64,000 bases of DNA from Kitagawia praeruptora. Its lineage: Eukaryota; Streptophyta; Magnoliopsida; Apiales; Apiaceae. The stretch lies in contig CM075352.1 of NCBI GenBank assembly GCA_037693485.1, forward strand, positions 23,618,001-23,682,000, given 5' to 3'. This document shows positions 17,764 to 28,579 of the stretch, in pieces. Within the stretch, counting starts at the first letter, position 1, and every line of letters starts with the position of its first letter. The position numbers and the translations under genes were made by a program. The notes below the pieces were generated by a model. That model was given only the letters and a program-made list of their open reading frames with translations. It was not told where the DNA came from and searched no databases.

Positions 17764-18139
17764 TGTAACAAATATAATAAAATGTGATCATTTTATTTAC
17801 AGCAGTGAAATAATTAGTCTGTATTTCTTACGCCTAATTAGCAAGGCAAGTGGATAGGAAAGGGAATATATGTGGGATCACGTGTATATCAGTGGTTATG
17901 TTATATCCAATAGATTATCGACATGTGTCCAGGGGTAGTAACAAATACCAGCTGAGAGAAGAGTAGTGGTCAGACTGATGAGAATTGTTTTTTATGCATT
18001 GTCATTTTATTCTCTGTAGAACAATGGAGTCATGGGAGTATTAGTAATTTTTGCTTAATTAATAAAGTAACTCTGCACTTTCCTTAAATTACATTTTGTT
18101 TGTTTATTATTTGTTCTATCTGCTGTGCTTTGTGTTACA
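17764..18139 (+). repeat. 5' LTR of gypsy element
   Basis: 376 bp, TGTAACA to TGTTACA. The partner at 23128-23503 has the same length and differs at about six positions. Confidence 0.95.
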
Positions 18140-18141
18140 AG

Positions 18142-18153
18142 TGGTATCAGAGC
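18142..18153 (+). other. Primer binding site of gypsy element
   Basis: TGGTATCAGAGC two bases after the 5' LTR; tRNA-iMet type, usual for plant chromoviruses. Confidence 0.92.
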
Positions 18154-18181
18154 AAGGCTTTCCTTGGCTCTTGTTGGTTAA

Positions 18182-21100
18182 ATGGCGGAAGGAACGAGAC
18201 TCAAATCCATGGATGAGCGTTTAGTTCTTCAGGATGGACGATTAAATGAAGTAAGCGAAGGATTAAGCAAAGCCAGAGAAGAAATTTCTCATCAAGTCTC
18301 AGAAATTACTCAGAGTTTTAACTCTAGATGGGAAGGGGTTGAAGGAAGAATGGATAAATTAGGAGGAAGCTTTGAAGAACTCAAACAGCTGTTGATTAAT
18401 TTACAAGACTCGAAGAAGGGTGATGAGAATACAGGAACAAGAGCTGATAATATGGGGGTATCAAAAACTAGATCTACACCGGTTACAGAGGTACATACTC
18501 TTCCCCAAAACATAAATCACTCTTCCCATTATGCTAGCCCTAGTTCTACGGTCTCATACACTGCACCTATTTACACTACTCCCATATCCTCTCCTTTCAC
18601 TCCTGTTCACACACAAGCTTTTACTAATCCCTATAATACAGTGCAGAATATACCACCGATAACTATTCCTTATCACACCTTGCCTATGTTTTCACCACCG
18701 GGAGTTTCAAACCTGAATGTTCCTCCTACGATGCACTATACTCCACCTACTGTTACTCCAGTACCTCATCAGAACCCACATGCTTTTATACCTCCCTTTA
18801 ATCATCAGTCTTACCAGTATTTTCCTCCATCACCACACCATACGTTTCACAATGTGCCTAATGGTCCACTTAATTCTCAGTTTGCGAGCCAACCTACATT
18901 TAAACCTTCTCCAAAACTGGAATTTCCCCGGTTTGAAGGTACTGACCCAAAAGGATGGATAGTAAGGGCTGAACAATATTTCGATTTCATTTGTGTGGAG
19001 GAAGCCAAAAAAGTTAAATTAGCTGGTCTGCACTTTGAGGGGAAGGCAGCAATATGGTTCAGATTTTACATGGTTGGGAGAGTGTTGGTAGATTGGAAGA
19101 CTTTTACAAATGATTTAGTGTTGAGATTTGAGAACCCTGAGAATAGGGATGTGCAGGAGTTATTTAACAAGCTACGACAGGTGGGTACTGTGGTTGAATA
19201 CGAAGATAAATTCGAGGAGTTGAGAGCATTAGTGATGTCGAAGAATAAAGGATTCAGTGAGGAGTACTTTGTATCGAGTTTCATGAGTGGGCTCAAAGAT
19301 CATATTAAAGGATCGGTGAAGATGTTTAGACCTCAAAATCTGGCAGATGCTATTTTCTTGGCTAAACAAGAGGAAGCTAGGGTGCTAAAAGGGCTTTCAT
19401 ACAATTCTGGAAAAATATCTCAAAGCAAGGCAAGCAATATTTCTGGTCAAGTAACTAAGCCTAGTTCTAACCAGAAATTTGTAGATGGCACTACTGGTAA
19501 GGTGGATGGAAGGCCCAGATCAACTCTAAGTAGCAAGGAAATTATGCAAAGGCGAGCTCAAGGACAGTGTTTCCACTGTGATGAACCGTACCATCCCGGG
19601 CAGGATTGTAAAGCAAAATTGTATATGCTGATAGGGGAAGAATCAAGTGAATTGGAGGAATGTGGGGCTGATAAGTTAAATCAGGAATGTGAAACAGATG
19701 TAGCATCTGGTATTAATGAAGTGGCTGCGGAAATTTCAATCAAAGCTTTGGCTGGAAGCAAATCAATGGGAACACTGAGATTGCAAGGAAGTATCAAGTG
19801 GAAAAGGGTGAGCATTTTGATTGATAGCGGGTCTACGCATAGCTTTGTAGATTCTGGTATAGTGAAGATGTTAGGAATCACTGCAGAAGTAGTAGCTCCG
19901 CTGCTAGTTACGGTGGCAGATGGCTCAAAGGTAATAGTTGATTCGAGTTGCAAAAATGTACATTATGACATACAGGGTCACAAGTTTAGTAGTGAATTGA
20001 GATTGTTTCCATTAAGTAATTCGGATATTATCTTGGGGGTTGATTGGCTTAGACAACACAATCCCATCACTTTCGATTATCAAAAAGTTTGGGTGAGATT
20101 TCAAAGAGAAGGAAAGTGGATTACATTGCAAGGGGATACAAAGGAAGGCTCATTACAGACTATTTCCGGAAAGAAGTTAAGTAAGCTGATCAGGGCATCC
20201 AAGGGTATGACAGAGGGCTATATTTGTATGATGACAGCAAGTCCAGGTGATTCTTGTGATGAGCATATGACATTATTGCCTCCTGAGTTGCAGCAGGTTG
20301 TACGGAACTTTGAAAAGGTGTTTACTGAGCCTAAAGGTCTTCCTCCAGTGAGGGTTCAGGACCACAAAATCCCTCTATTAGTGGGGAGCCAGCCAATTAA
20401 TCAAAGGGGTTATAAGGTGGCATATGTGCAAAAAACAGAGATAGAGAGGCAGGTGAAAGAAATGCTACAGACTGGTATTATTCAAGAGAGCACTAGCCCA
20501 TTTGCATCTCCTGTAATATTAGTGAAAAAGAAAGATGGAAGTTGGCGTATGTGTGTTGATTATCGGAGGCTCAACGATATTACCATAAAAAATAAATATC
20601 CGATACCACTTATAGACGAGTTGTTGGATGAATTGAGTGGTGCTTCTTGGTTTACAAAACTAGATTTGCGTTCCGGGTACCATCAAATTCGAGTAGCCAA
20701 GGAAGATATATATAAAACCGCTTTTCGAACGCATCAAGGGCTTTATGAGTTCAAAGTGATGCCTTTCGGACTCACAAATGCACCAGCCACGTTCCAAGCT
20801 CTAATGAATACAGTGTTTCAAGGTCAGTTGAGGAAAAGTGTGCTCGTATTTTTCGATGATATACTAATTTACAGTAGAACAATGGAGGAGCATGTAGCAC
20901 ACTTAAAAGTGGTGCTTGAAAAGATGGTGGAGCACAGCCTATACGCTAAACGAAGTAAATGTCAGTTTGGACAGCCATCACTTGAATATTTGGGTCATAT
21001 AATATCTAAAGATGGGGTGTCTACTGATCCTGGTAAGGTGCAAGCTATGAAGGACTGGCCAACACTTAGGAATATCAAGCAACTTCGAGGATTTCTGGGC

Positions 21101-23098
21101 TTGACCGGCTATTACAAACGGTTTGTAAAAAGCTATGGAGAAATAAGTCGTCCTCTGACCAACCTTTTGAAGAAAAATGCGTTCTGCTGGACTGAACATG
21201 CCTCTATTGCTTTCGAAAGGCTGAAAGAAGCAATGGTGACAGCACCCGTATTGGCGTTGCCAGATTACTCCTTACCATTCACGCTAGAGACAGATGCGAG
21301 TGCTTATGGTATAGGTGCAGTTTTGATGCAAAAGGGTAGGCCATTGGCTTACTAAAGTAAGGGGTTAGCTCCAAAACATCAAGGTCTATCTACCTACGAA
21401 AAAGAGTTGTTAGCTATTGTGATGGCTACTCAAAAGTGGTTCACTTATCTCCAAGGGCATCATTTTTTTTATTAAAACTGATCACCAAAGCTTGAAATTT
21501 CTACTGGAGCAAAGATTGTCTACTCTTTTACAACAAAAATGGCTAGCAAAGTTGATGGGACTTGACTATGAGATTTTATATAAAAAAGGAAAGGAAAATA
21601 AAGCCGCAGATGCTTTGTCTCGGTTGCCAGAGGTTAAAATTGAAGGAGTTGTTAATGAAATATCTGCAATGCAGCCACAATGGTTAGATGAAATAGTGCA
21701 GAGCTACAGTGGTGATTCAGAGGCACAGAAAATCATGGAAGGGCTAGTAGCTAAGGATTCAACATACAACCAATTTTCTTTTTTAAAGGGCATATTAAGG
21801 TACGAAGGCAAGATATATGTACTGGAGGTATAAGGAAGGGTATTATTTGGGAGTTGCATGATAGTCCAACAGGGGGTCACTCGGGTCAAGAAGCTACATA
21901 TAAAAAAATTGTGCAATTTTTCTACTGGCCAAAACTCAAAACCGAGGTCATTGAGTATGTACGAGCATGTGATATTTGTCAAAGGGTAAAAACTGGAAAC
22001 CAACACCCAGGGGGCCTATTGCAGCCTCTGCCTATCCCAAATCAGGTATGGCAACACATCTCTCTTGACTTTGTTGAGGGTTTACCTATGTCCTTAGGAA
22101 AAGATTGTGTTATGGTAGTCATTGATAGATTTACTAAGGTTGGACACTTCATAGCTCTGTCCCATCCCTATACGGCTACTACCGTTGCTCAACTTTTTTT
22201 AGATAACATTTACAAATTAGATGGGATGCCTCAGTCAATTGTGTCTGATAGGGATAAGCTGTTTACTAGTCATTTCTGGAAATAGTTGTTTCAGCTTATG
22301 GGGACCAAGTTACACATGAGCACATCGTATCATCCACAAACAGACGGGCAAACCGAAAGGCTCAATCGTTGTTTGGAGCAATACTTGAGAGCTATGGTAA
22401 GCCAACGACCAAAGATGTGGGCAAAGTGGTTGGCTCTTGCGGAATGGTGGTACAATTTGACATATAACAGTGCAATTAAGATGAGTCCTTACGAAGCCTT
22501 GTATGGTACACAGCCAAGACAGATATGCTTGCCATCATCACACAGGTCTGCTGTGGGTACAGTTGAAGATTTTCAGATTAAACGAGAAGCCATGGATCAT
22601 GTTCTGAAGGATGCTATACAAGCTGCCCAAAGTAAATACAAACAGTACGCAGACAAAAAAAGAAGGGAGGCCACTCTTAATGTGGGGGACTGGGTGTTCC
22701 TAAAGTTGCAGCCTTACAAACAATTATCTGTTGCTGTTCGAAGAAATTTGAAATTGTCCCGCAAGTTCTTTGGTCCTTATAAGGTCTTGGAAAAAATTGG
22801 AAATGTGGCTTACAAGTTGGCTTTACCAGAAGGCAGCCACATTCATCCAGTTTTTCACATCAGTTTACTCAAAAAGAAGGTGGGAAATAAATACACGGTT
22901 ACTACAGAGTTGCCTCGTTTGGGAAATGAAGGACAATTTGTTGTACATCCTGTGAAGATCTTGCAGAGGAGGACTGTAAAAAGAAATAATGCTGCTGTGG
23001 TTCAATGGCTTGTCCAGTGGTCACATACCATTCCAGAGGATGCTAGTTGGGAAGACGCCAGTCAAATCATGCAGCAATATCCGGAATTTAATCCTTGA
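18182..23098 (+). pseudogene. gag-pol: Gypsy gag-pol with chromodomain, broken
   Basis: Open from ATG 18182 to 21355 (1057 aa): N-terminal coiled coil; Pro/His/Ser-rich linker (about 105-230); retrotransposon gag domain (about 245-370, PRFEGTDPKGW); zinc knuckle CX2CX4HX4C from C463; protease IDSG with D548; RT with FFDD (D892, D893). A TAA at 21353-21355 cuts RNase H just after RPLAY. The frame resumes as SKGLAPKHQG, then is lost at a T run near 21467-21474. Fragments continue at 21492-21833, 21854-22285 (integrase HHCC zinc region and core) and, after an in-frame TAG at 22283-22285, 22286-23098 (rest of integrase and a C-terminal chromodomain with WEDASQIMQQYPEF). Three or four lesions make autonomous activity impossible as read. 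Confidence 0.92.
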
Positions 23099-23127
23099 GG
23101 ACAAGGATTATTCTGAGGAGGAGCAGT

Positions 23128-23503
23128 TGTAACAAATATAATAAAATGTGATCATTTTATTTACAGCAGTGAAATAATTAGTCTGTATTTCTTACTCCTA
23201 ATTAGCAAGGCAAGTGGATAGGAAAGGGAATATATGTGGGATCACGTGTATATCAATGGTTATGTTATATCCAATAGATTATCGACAGGTGTCCAGGGAT
23301 AGTAACAAATACCAGCTGAGAGAAGAGTAGTGGTCAGACTGATGAGAATTGTTTTTTATGCATTGGCATTTTCTTCTCTGTAGAACAATGGAGTCATGGG
23401 AGTATTAGTAATTTTTGCTTAATTAATAAAGTAACTCTGCACTTTCCTTAAATTACATTTTGTTTGTTTATTATTTGTTCTATCTGCTGTGCTTTGTGTT
23501 ACA
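23128..23503 (+). repeat. 3' LTR of gypsy element
   Basis: 376 bp, followed by the ATTGG duplication and then leader- or intron-like host sequence. Confidence 0.95.
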
Positions 23504-24378
23504 ATTGGACCCATATTTACTTTGTGTGGTGTGATTGGGGTCTGCAATTAGCTCGAATTAGTAAGATTTTTTTTTTTTTGATATTTAACTTTGCTTTCTT
23601 GAAAAGATCTGGGACTTTCTTGAGTTTGGAATTTGCTTCAAACTAGTAAGATAACTCTATTTTTCTTCTCCATCTTTTCTTGAGATTTCTTCGAGAGAGT
23701 TTTCTTTGTATATATATATAGATGTATACACTGGTAAATTTCTTTTAATTAGCTTTATTTGGGATGTATGTTTGTGATTTTTGTGTACACTTGTATGACT
23801 AGTTTGTTATGGTTTTGTAATTGGGTTTGTTAGTTTTCTTGATTTTAATAGAACCCCTTTTTTTAGTTTGTTTTGAATTTGTAACAAAATGGGTTAATTT
23901 TCCCCTATTTTTAGTTTGTTATGATGTTGTAATTGGGTTTGTTAATGTTCTTGATTTTATGGAGCCCCTTGTTTTAGTTTGGTTTGAATTGGTGATTAGG
24001 TTTGTTGATTTTATTGATTCATAGAAATCTTCCAAGACATCAGTTTGGGAATTTACAGAGTAAGATGTTTTTGCCTATTTTACGTTTTCCAGCTTAGCAA
24101 ATGAAGTCATCTGCTATAGGGAGAATGCAAGTTTTATTTGTAGCAGCTTACATGAATTAGACTTCTTATTCTCCACTAGTGTATGCTCTTGATGCAATCC
24201 TTAGTTAGACTGATAAACAAATCAACGCAAGCTCCAATTATTGTTCTTAATATGGAAATACCTTCTTCACCAGGCTTAGATTTGTCTGCAAAATCGTAAT
24301 AAATGGTATTAACATCTTTAATACTCTGATAAACAAATCAACGCAAGAAGCTAGTGAACTAACATGCTCCTATTACAG
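23504..24378 (+). other. Intron-like, T-rich host sequence with imperfect tandem repeat
   Basis: No coding frame. A unit of about 114 bases built around TAGTTTGTTATG and GTAATTGGGTTTGTTA repeats at about 23800 and 23914, with a partial third copy to about 24030. The T-rich composition and lack of ORFs fit an intron or long 5' UTR of the gene whose exon follows at 24379. Confidence 0.4.
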
Positions 24379-24475
24379 ATTGTGCAGAACTGCCCTAGGG
24401 AATTTGCCTTTTAATTGTGATAGTGCAGTTCTTGCTGACTTGTTTGGAAGTGCTGGCACTGTCGCAATGGTTGAG
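24379..24475 (+). pseudogene. Orphan exon of a chloroplast-ribonucleoprotein-like RRM protein
   Basis: A 97-base open segment flanked by TATTACAG (acceptor, ending 24378) and GAG/GTACTT (donor at 24476). One frame reads GNLPFNCDSAVLADLF followed by GSAGTVAMVE. This matches the RNP2 strand and first helix of the RRM in plant cp29/cp31-type chloroplast RNA-binding proteins. Residues before GNLPF do not match the usual hydrophobic strand (LFVGNLPF), and no following exon with the RNP1 motif was found before the CACTA-like insertion. It may be a remnant or a diverged copy; a distant intact gene cannot be excluded. Confidence 0.5.
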
Positions 24476-24648
24476 GTACTTTATAATTTTGCTCAAGTTT
24501 TGATTTTTATTTCTGGGTCTTGTTCTTTATTGTAAAAGATTGATGCTTTAGGGTACTTTAAATTTTCTAAGTTTTTTTTGGTATATTTTGATCTTGGTTT
24601 GGAGATTTTGCTATGTTTTTAATCTTTGGGCTATGTACCAATGAGCAA

Positions 24649-25138
24649 GTGTACTGATAAAAACAAGAAAATTTAACATCACGTGAAATTTAAAAGTGAT
24701 GTCAAATAGTCTAAATACACATCACATTTTTACTAAAAACTCATGTCTAAAAGAGAAAAACAAATCACATTTTAAATAATAAATTGACGTCTATTATAAA
24801 TTGAACATCATAATATAACAACAAACTGATGTCTACAAGGACATTTAACATTATAAAATTTAAGAAAACTGATGTTAACTGTAGTATTAAACATCGTTTA
24901 GTTAATGTGCTGATGTCTAAGCTTGTATTAAACATCAGTTCTCCTATAAAAACCGATGTTAAACATCAGGAAAGACATCAGTTTCTTCAAAAGAACCGAT
25001 GTCTATAGTCATCTTTGACATCGGCTAGGAACCGATGTTATAGACCCTGGCCTTTGTCTACACCGACAAAGACATCGGCTGAAATTCTTTTTAACATCGG
25101 CCAAAAACCGATGTTGTAGGGGGGTTTTTCTAGTAGTA
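24649..25138. mobile_element. Small CACTA-like non-autonomous element
   Basis: The right end reads TTTTTCTAGTAGT, the complement of a CACTA-type terminus with the last base changed. The left end (GTACTGATAAAAAC) is a degenerate match. Between them are about 20 copies of ACATC/GATGT motifs, becoming ACATCGG/CCGATGT towards the right end, in both orientations, as in CACTA subterminal arrays. No ORF. The boundaries are approximate and no clean target duplication was found. Confidence 0.55.
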
Positions 25139-25281
25139 TAAAGACAGCCAGGCCCATCTGAAGCTTGACAAAATGAGCTCAAAGAGAAAGTTACAGCCAG
25201 AAGATTCATGCATATCATTTGCGGAAGGTGACAAATATTGTGCAATACCTGGAGAAACAAATTCCAAGAGTGAATTACAGG
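25139..25281. other. Short host spacer
   Basis: Unassigned sequence between two small transposons; no coding potential recognised. Confidence 0.3.
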
Positions 25282-25620
25282 CAGGGACGGAGGCAAGGGG
25301 TGGCAAGCGGTGGCGGCCGCCACCCCAAAACTCGGAATAGTCAAAATTTTAGTATTGAATTTCAGAAACAAATGTAGATATGTATATTTTTAATGCTAAA
25401 TTTTTGAAGCAATAAGTCGTTGCCCCCTCAAATACTTATAAATATAATTAATATAGTGATAGAATTTGTGTGAATTTGAATTTAAATATGAAAATTAGAA
25501 TATATTAGAATTATTTAATAATAAACTTAGGTATTTTATTTAATATTAATAAATAACTTATAAATTAGTTATGAGGAAAAAATTTCGCCCCGCAACTCTT
25601 GATTTCTAGCTCCGTCCCTG
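25282..25620. mobile_element. hAT-like MITE
   Basis: 339 bp with inverted ends CAGGGACGGAG and CTCCGTCCCTG, resembling the CAGGGGCGGA termini of plant hAT elements. AATTACAGG lies before the left end and AATTTACAGG after the right end, an imperfect target duplication. No coding capacity. Confidence 0.65.
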
Positions 25621-26058
25621 AATTTACAGGGTAATGATATCTGAATTGAAATTGTGATTTCTGATGGAGCTGTTGATACAAGCCTGGAGTTAGGCCATGC
25701 TTACTATCATCACTAAAGTGTAGGATAGGAGTACAGGACAATTAAGATGTTGTTCATTTACTGTGTTTTTCAGGATAATTTCTTGACATGACTTCTATTT
25801 CAGGACTTCGATGCAAAATTTATACATCACAGGCATCATATGCAAGGTTTGAGAATCATTAGAAAAGGTTGCAATTATAGGAAAATTCTGCAGCAAAGGT
25901 CTGATATGCAGATATGCAATGCAGTCAAAGATTATACCACTCCCTTACATTCTACAAAAAATAACACATGGAAGATTCCAACACACAATGTTAACACTGT
26001 ACCTTGTATCTGTAAAATAATACCTTCACAAAAGTGTGATCTGATTAGGAATCATATT
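25621..26058. other. Non-coding host sequence, left part of a tandem duplication
   Basis: No credible gene. 25760-25930 is closely similar to 29756-29915 (shared TTGACATGACTT, TTTCAGGACTT and GGTCTGATATGCAGATATGC blocks). This marks the upstream part of the duplicated AAA-ATPase locus. Confidence 0.6.
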
Positions 26059-26461
26059 TGTCAGGAATAAGGACAGTGCTAAGTCTTGGGCCTCAGTAGT
26101 AGCCCAGTAGTAGTAGTATTAAGAATAAGTAGTAGTAAGGGTATTATGGACTTTTCTGTTATGGGTTATTGTTGAGTACTATTAGTAGCATAGATCAGCT
26201 GTACTTATGGATTAGGTTTTGATATATTGAAAATGGAATATTATTCCACCAACCTCTCTCTCCCTTTCTAACTGTTTCTATCTGTCTGTCTTCTTCCCCA
26301 TGTTTCTTTCTCCCTCCTTCTACCTCCCTCCTCTGCAATTCTACCTTCTTTTTATCACTTTCTCTTGTTATTTACTGTTTTAACTTCATTTCTCAGTTTA
26401 TAAAATCAGAAAAATACAAAAATAGTTGTTAAATTCATCAGGAAACTCACTGTTCCTGACA
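26059..26461. mobile_element. Solo LTR, 403 bp
   Basis: It begins TGTCAGGAA and ends TTCCTGACA, a 9-bp inverted terminal repeat, and is flanked by a perfect 5-bp duplication ATATT (26054-26058, 26462-26466). A CT-rich tract occupies 26250-26350. The ends and duplication are those of a single LTR left after recombination. No internal retrotransposon sequence. Confidence 0.8.
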
Positions 26462-27154
26462 ATATTCTACAAGGCAATATGTCTTGTTTACACAATTTCA
26501 TTACTTCAAAAAGTCCAATTACAAATTTCAAGAAGAGAACTGATTAGAAATTTGTGTCCTCTTCATTTACATAGCAGAGCTGAAGAGTGTTGAAACATAG
26601 CCTAAACAACTGAATAGAAGATATAAGCAAGGATAAAAAATTTCATTGGATTATCCACCTTACAACTATCCAAGGCCTCGTGCTTCGAAATGCTCTTAAC
26701 TGAATAAAGGTATTTTTCATTCTCTTTTCTTATATAATCTATTTGTAATTAGCTAATTATTTCCAGAAATACTTAGAATTTGATGCTGCTCATGATTACA
26801 ATACCATCATCCATAATTAACTAGGTGAATTTCTAGTTTAATGTAAACATAATTAACATCATTACTGGTCATACCATATGCTGTGTTTTCAATGCTAAGG
26901 AAGAAAGCAAACAATTCTAAAGATTTGTATATAGTTTGAAAGAAGTTGAATTCTTTAAAAAATAAATTCTTGTGATGTGCCAAACTTATAATAATAAAGA
27001 GTAATCGCGGTGTAAGACATTTGATATTCTTGAGATGTGCCATTTATTTTTATTTTTTTCGAGATATGATGTGAACTAATTATCTGAAATCGCTTTGTTT
27101 AATTTATATCTTATAAGTAACCACTTACTGTACATAATTTTGAAGCCAGAGAAA
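26462..27154 (+). promoter_or_regulatory. Upstream region of the AAA-ATPase gene
   Basis: AT-rich, no ORF of note. It should hold the promoter and 5' UTR of the downstream gene. No single TATA box stands out. Confidence 0.35.
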
Positions 27155-28579
27155 ATGATGAAAGGGAAACACTGGACAAGCATGGGCTCTCTATTTGCAA
27201 GCTTAATGTTTGTCGGAGGAATGATTCATCAACATAGTCCCTATTTTCGACAATTACTCAAGAGTTACATTAAGAAAATAGAGTCACGTTGTCATCCTTA
27301 TATTGAAATCACATTCAATGAGCATTCTTCAGGCCAACTCTCTGACACATGCAATGCTTTCGTTGCAATTCAGCACTATCTGGAGGCAAATTCTTCACGC
27401 ACAGCCAAGAGGCTGAAGGCTGATTCAATAAAAGAAAGTCAGACTCTTGTCCTCAGCATGGATGATAATGAAGAGATAACTGATGAATATCAAGGGATTA
27501 AAGTATGGTGGAATTCTAACACAAGAAGTGTACCAATGTCACGGTCAAAACATGAGAAACAAAGGTGTTACACTCTTGTTTTTCATAGTAGGTACCGTGA
27601 TTTGATCAGCAAGTCTTATATGCAACATGTAGTTGCTGAAGGGAAAGCTATTTCTTTGAAAAATCGTCAAAGAAAGCTTTACACAAACAAGAGGCAGATG
27701 TCATATCCTGCTAGGTGGATTTCTGTTGTTTTTGAGCATCGAGCTACATTTGATACTCTTGCACTGAACCCGGAGACAAAGAAGGACATCATGGATGATT
27801 TGATCACTTTTAGCAAGGCTAAAGACTATTACATGAAAGTAGGCAAAGCTTGGAAAAGAGGGTATCTTCTTTATGGTCCTCCAGGAACTGGGAAATCTAC
27901 CATGATTGCTGCAATGGCCAATTTATTACAGTATGATGTGTATGATCTTGAGTTAACTTCTGTTGCAGACAATACTGAGTTGAAAAGATTACTTATTGAA
28001 ACTTGTGGAAAATCAATAATTGTGATAGAGGACATTGATTGTTCACTCAATCTCACAGGGGAAAGGGAAACGGCCAAGGTTGGGGAAAACAACAGAAAGA
28101 AAAATCAAGAGACAAGTCAAGTTACTTTATCCGGAGTACTGAATTCCATTGATGGTCTTTGGTCTGCTTGTGCTAGTGAAAGGATCATAGTTTTTACTAG
28201 CAATCACGTGACCAATCTTGATCCTGCATTAATTCGTAGAGGGCGAATGGACAAAAAAATTGAGTTGTCTTACTGTTCGTTTGAAGCGTTCAAGGTCCTT
28301 GCCAAGAATTACTTGGATATTGAGTCCCACGAACTGTTTCCAAGAGTTGAGAAGTTGTTGGCAGAAACTAATACAAGTCCAGCTGATGTTGCGGAGAATT
28401 TGATGCCTAAATCAGCTGATGATGATGGTGAGAGTTGCTTAAATTGTTTGATTAGTGTTCTCGAGAATGTGAAAGAAGTTGCCATGTCAAAAGCCAATGA
28501 AGAAGAGAAACTCAAGGTTGAGAAGAAAGACAAGATGAAGAAAAAGGTGGAAGAGTCAAGCAGTGGCAGCCAAGGGTGA
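27155..28579 (+). CDS. AAA-ATPase, BCS1/ASD-like, 474 aa
   Basis: Single-exon gene, the usual structure for this plant family (AAA-ATPase ASD, HSR4/AATP1-like). I chose the ATG at 27155; a second ATG follows at 27158. Upstream in-frame residues start from a TTG and do not fit the family. The N-terminus has one hydrophobic segment (about 10-24), the likely membrane anchor, then the AAA-associated domain. Walker A GPPGTGKST is at 241-249 and Walker B IEDID at 291-295. Next come the GVLNSIDGLWS and FTSNH sensor-1 region and DPALIRRGRMDKKIE. A Lys/Glu-rich tail ends the protein. Family members are membrane-anchored ATPases of mitochondria or ER linked to stress and cell death. No inactivating change is visible. 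The C-terminal third was duplicated at 30417-30770. Confidence 0.93.
   Translation: MMKGKHWTSMGSLFASLMFVGGMIHQHSPYFRQLLKSYIKKIESRCHPYIEITFNEHSSGQLSDTCNAFVAIQHYLEANSSRTAKRLKADSIKESQTLVLSMDDNEEITDEYQGIKVWWNSNTRSVPMSRSKHEKQRCYTLVFHSRYRDLISKSYMQHVVAEGKAISLKNRQRKLYTNKRQMSYPARWISVVFEHRATFDTLALNPETKKDIMDDLITFSKAKDYYMKVGKAWKRGYLLYGPPGTGKSTMIAAMANLLQYDVYDLELTSVADNTELKRLLIETCGKSIIVIEDIDCSLNLTGERETAKVGENNRKKNQETSQVTLSGVLNSIDGLWSACASERIIVFTSNHVTNLDPALIRRGRMDKKIELSYCSFEAFKVLAKNYLDIESHELFPRVEKLLAETNTSPADVAENLMPKSADDDGESCLNCLISVLENVKEVAMSKANEEEKLKVEKKDKMKKKVEESSSGSQG

Larger units (their letters stand above)
17764..23503 (+). mobile_element. Ty3/gypsy chromovirus, full-length but decayed
   Basis: 5740 bp with 376-bp LTRs (17764-18139 and 23128-23503) that begin TGTAACA and end TGTTACA. 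The target duplication ATTGG is perfect (17759-17763, 23504-23508). The single gag-pol is followed by a chromodomain. Small size, short LTRs and a chromodomain suggest the Reina branch of chromoviruses, though this lineage call is tentative. I count about six differences between the LTRs (about 1.6%). gag-pol carries stops and frameshifts in RNase H and integrase. Confidence 0.95.

Noticed and set aside
27095..27154. Upstream start for the AAA-ATPase
   Set aside because: The frame extends to a TTG at 27095, but there is no ATG there and the extra 20 residues do not fit the family N-terminus.
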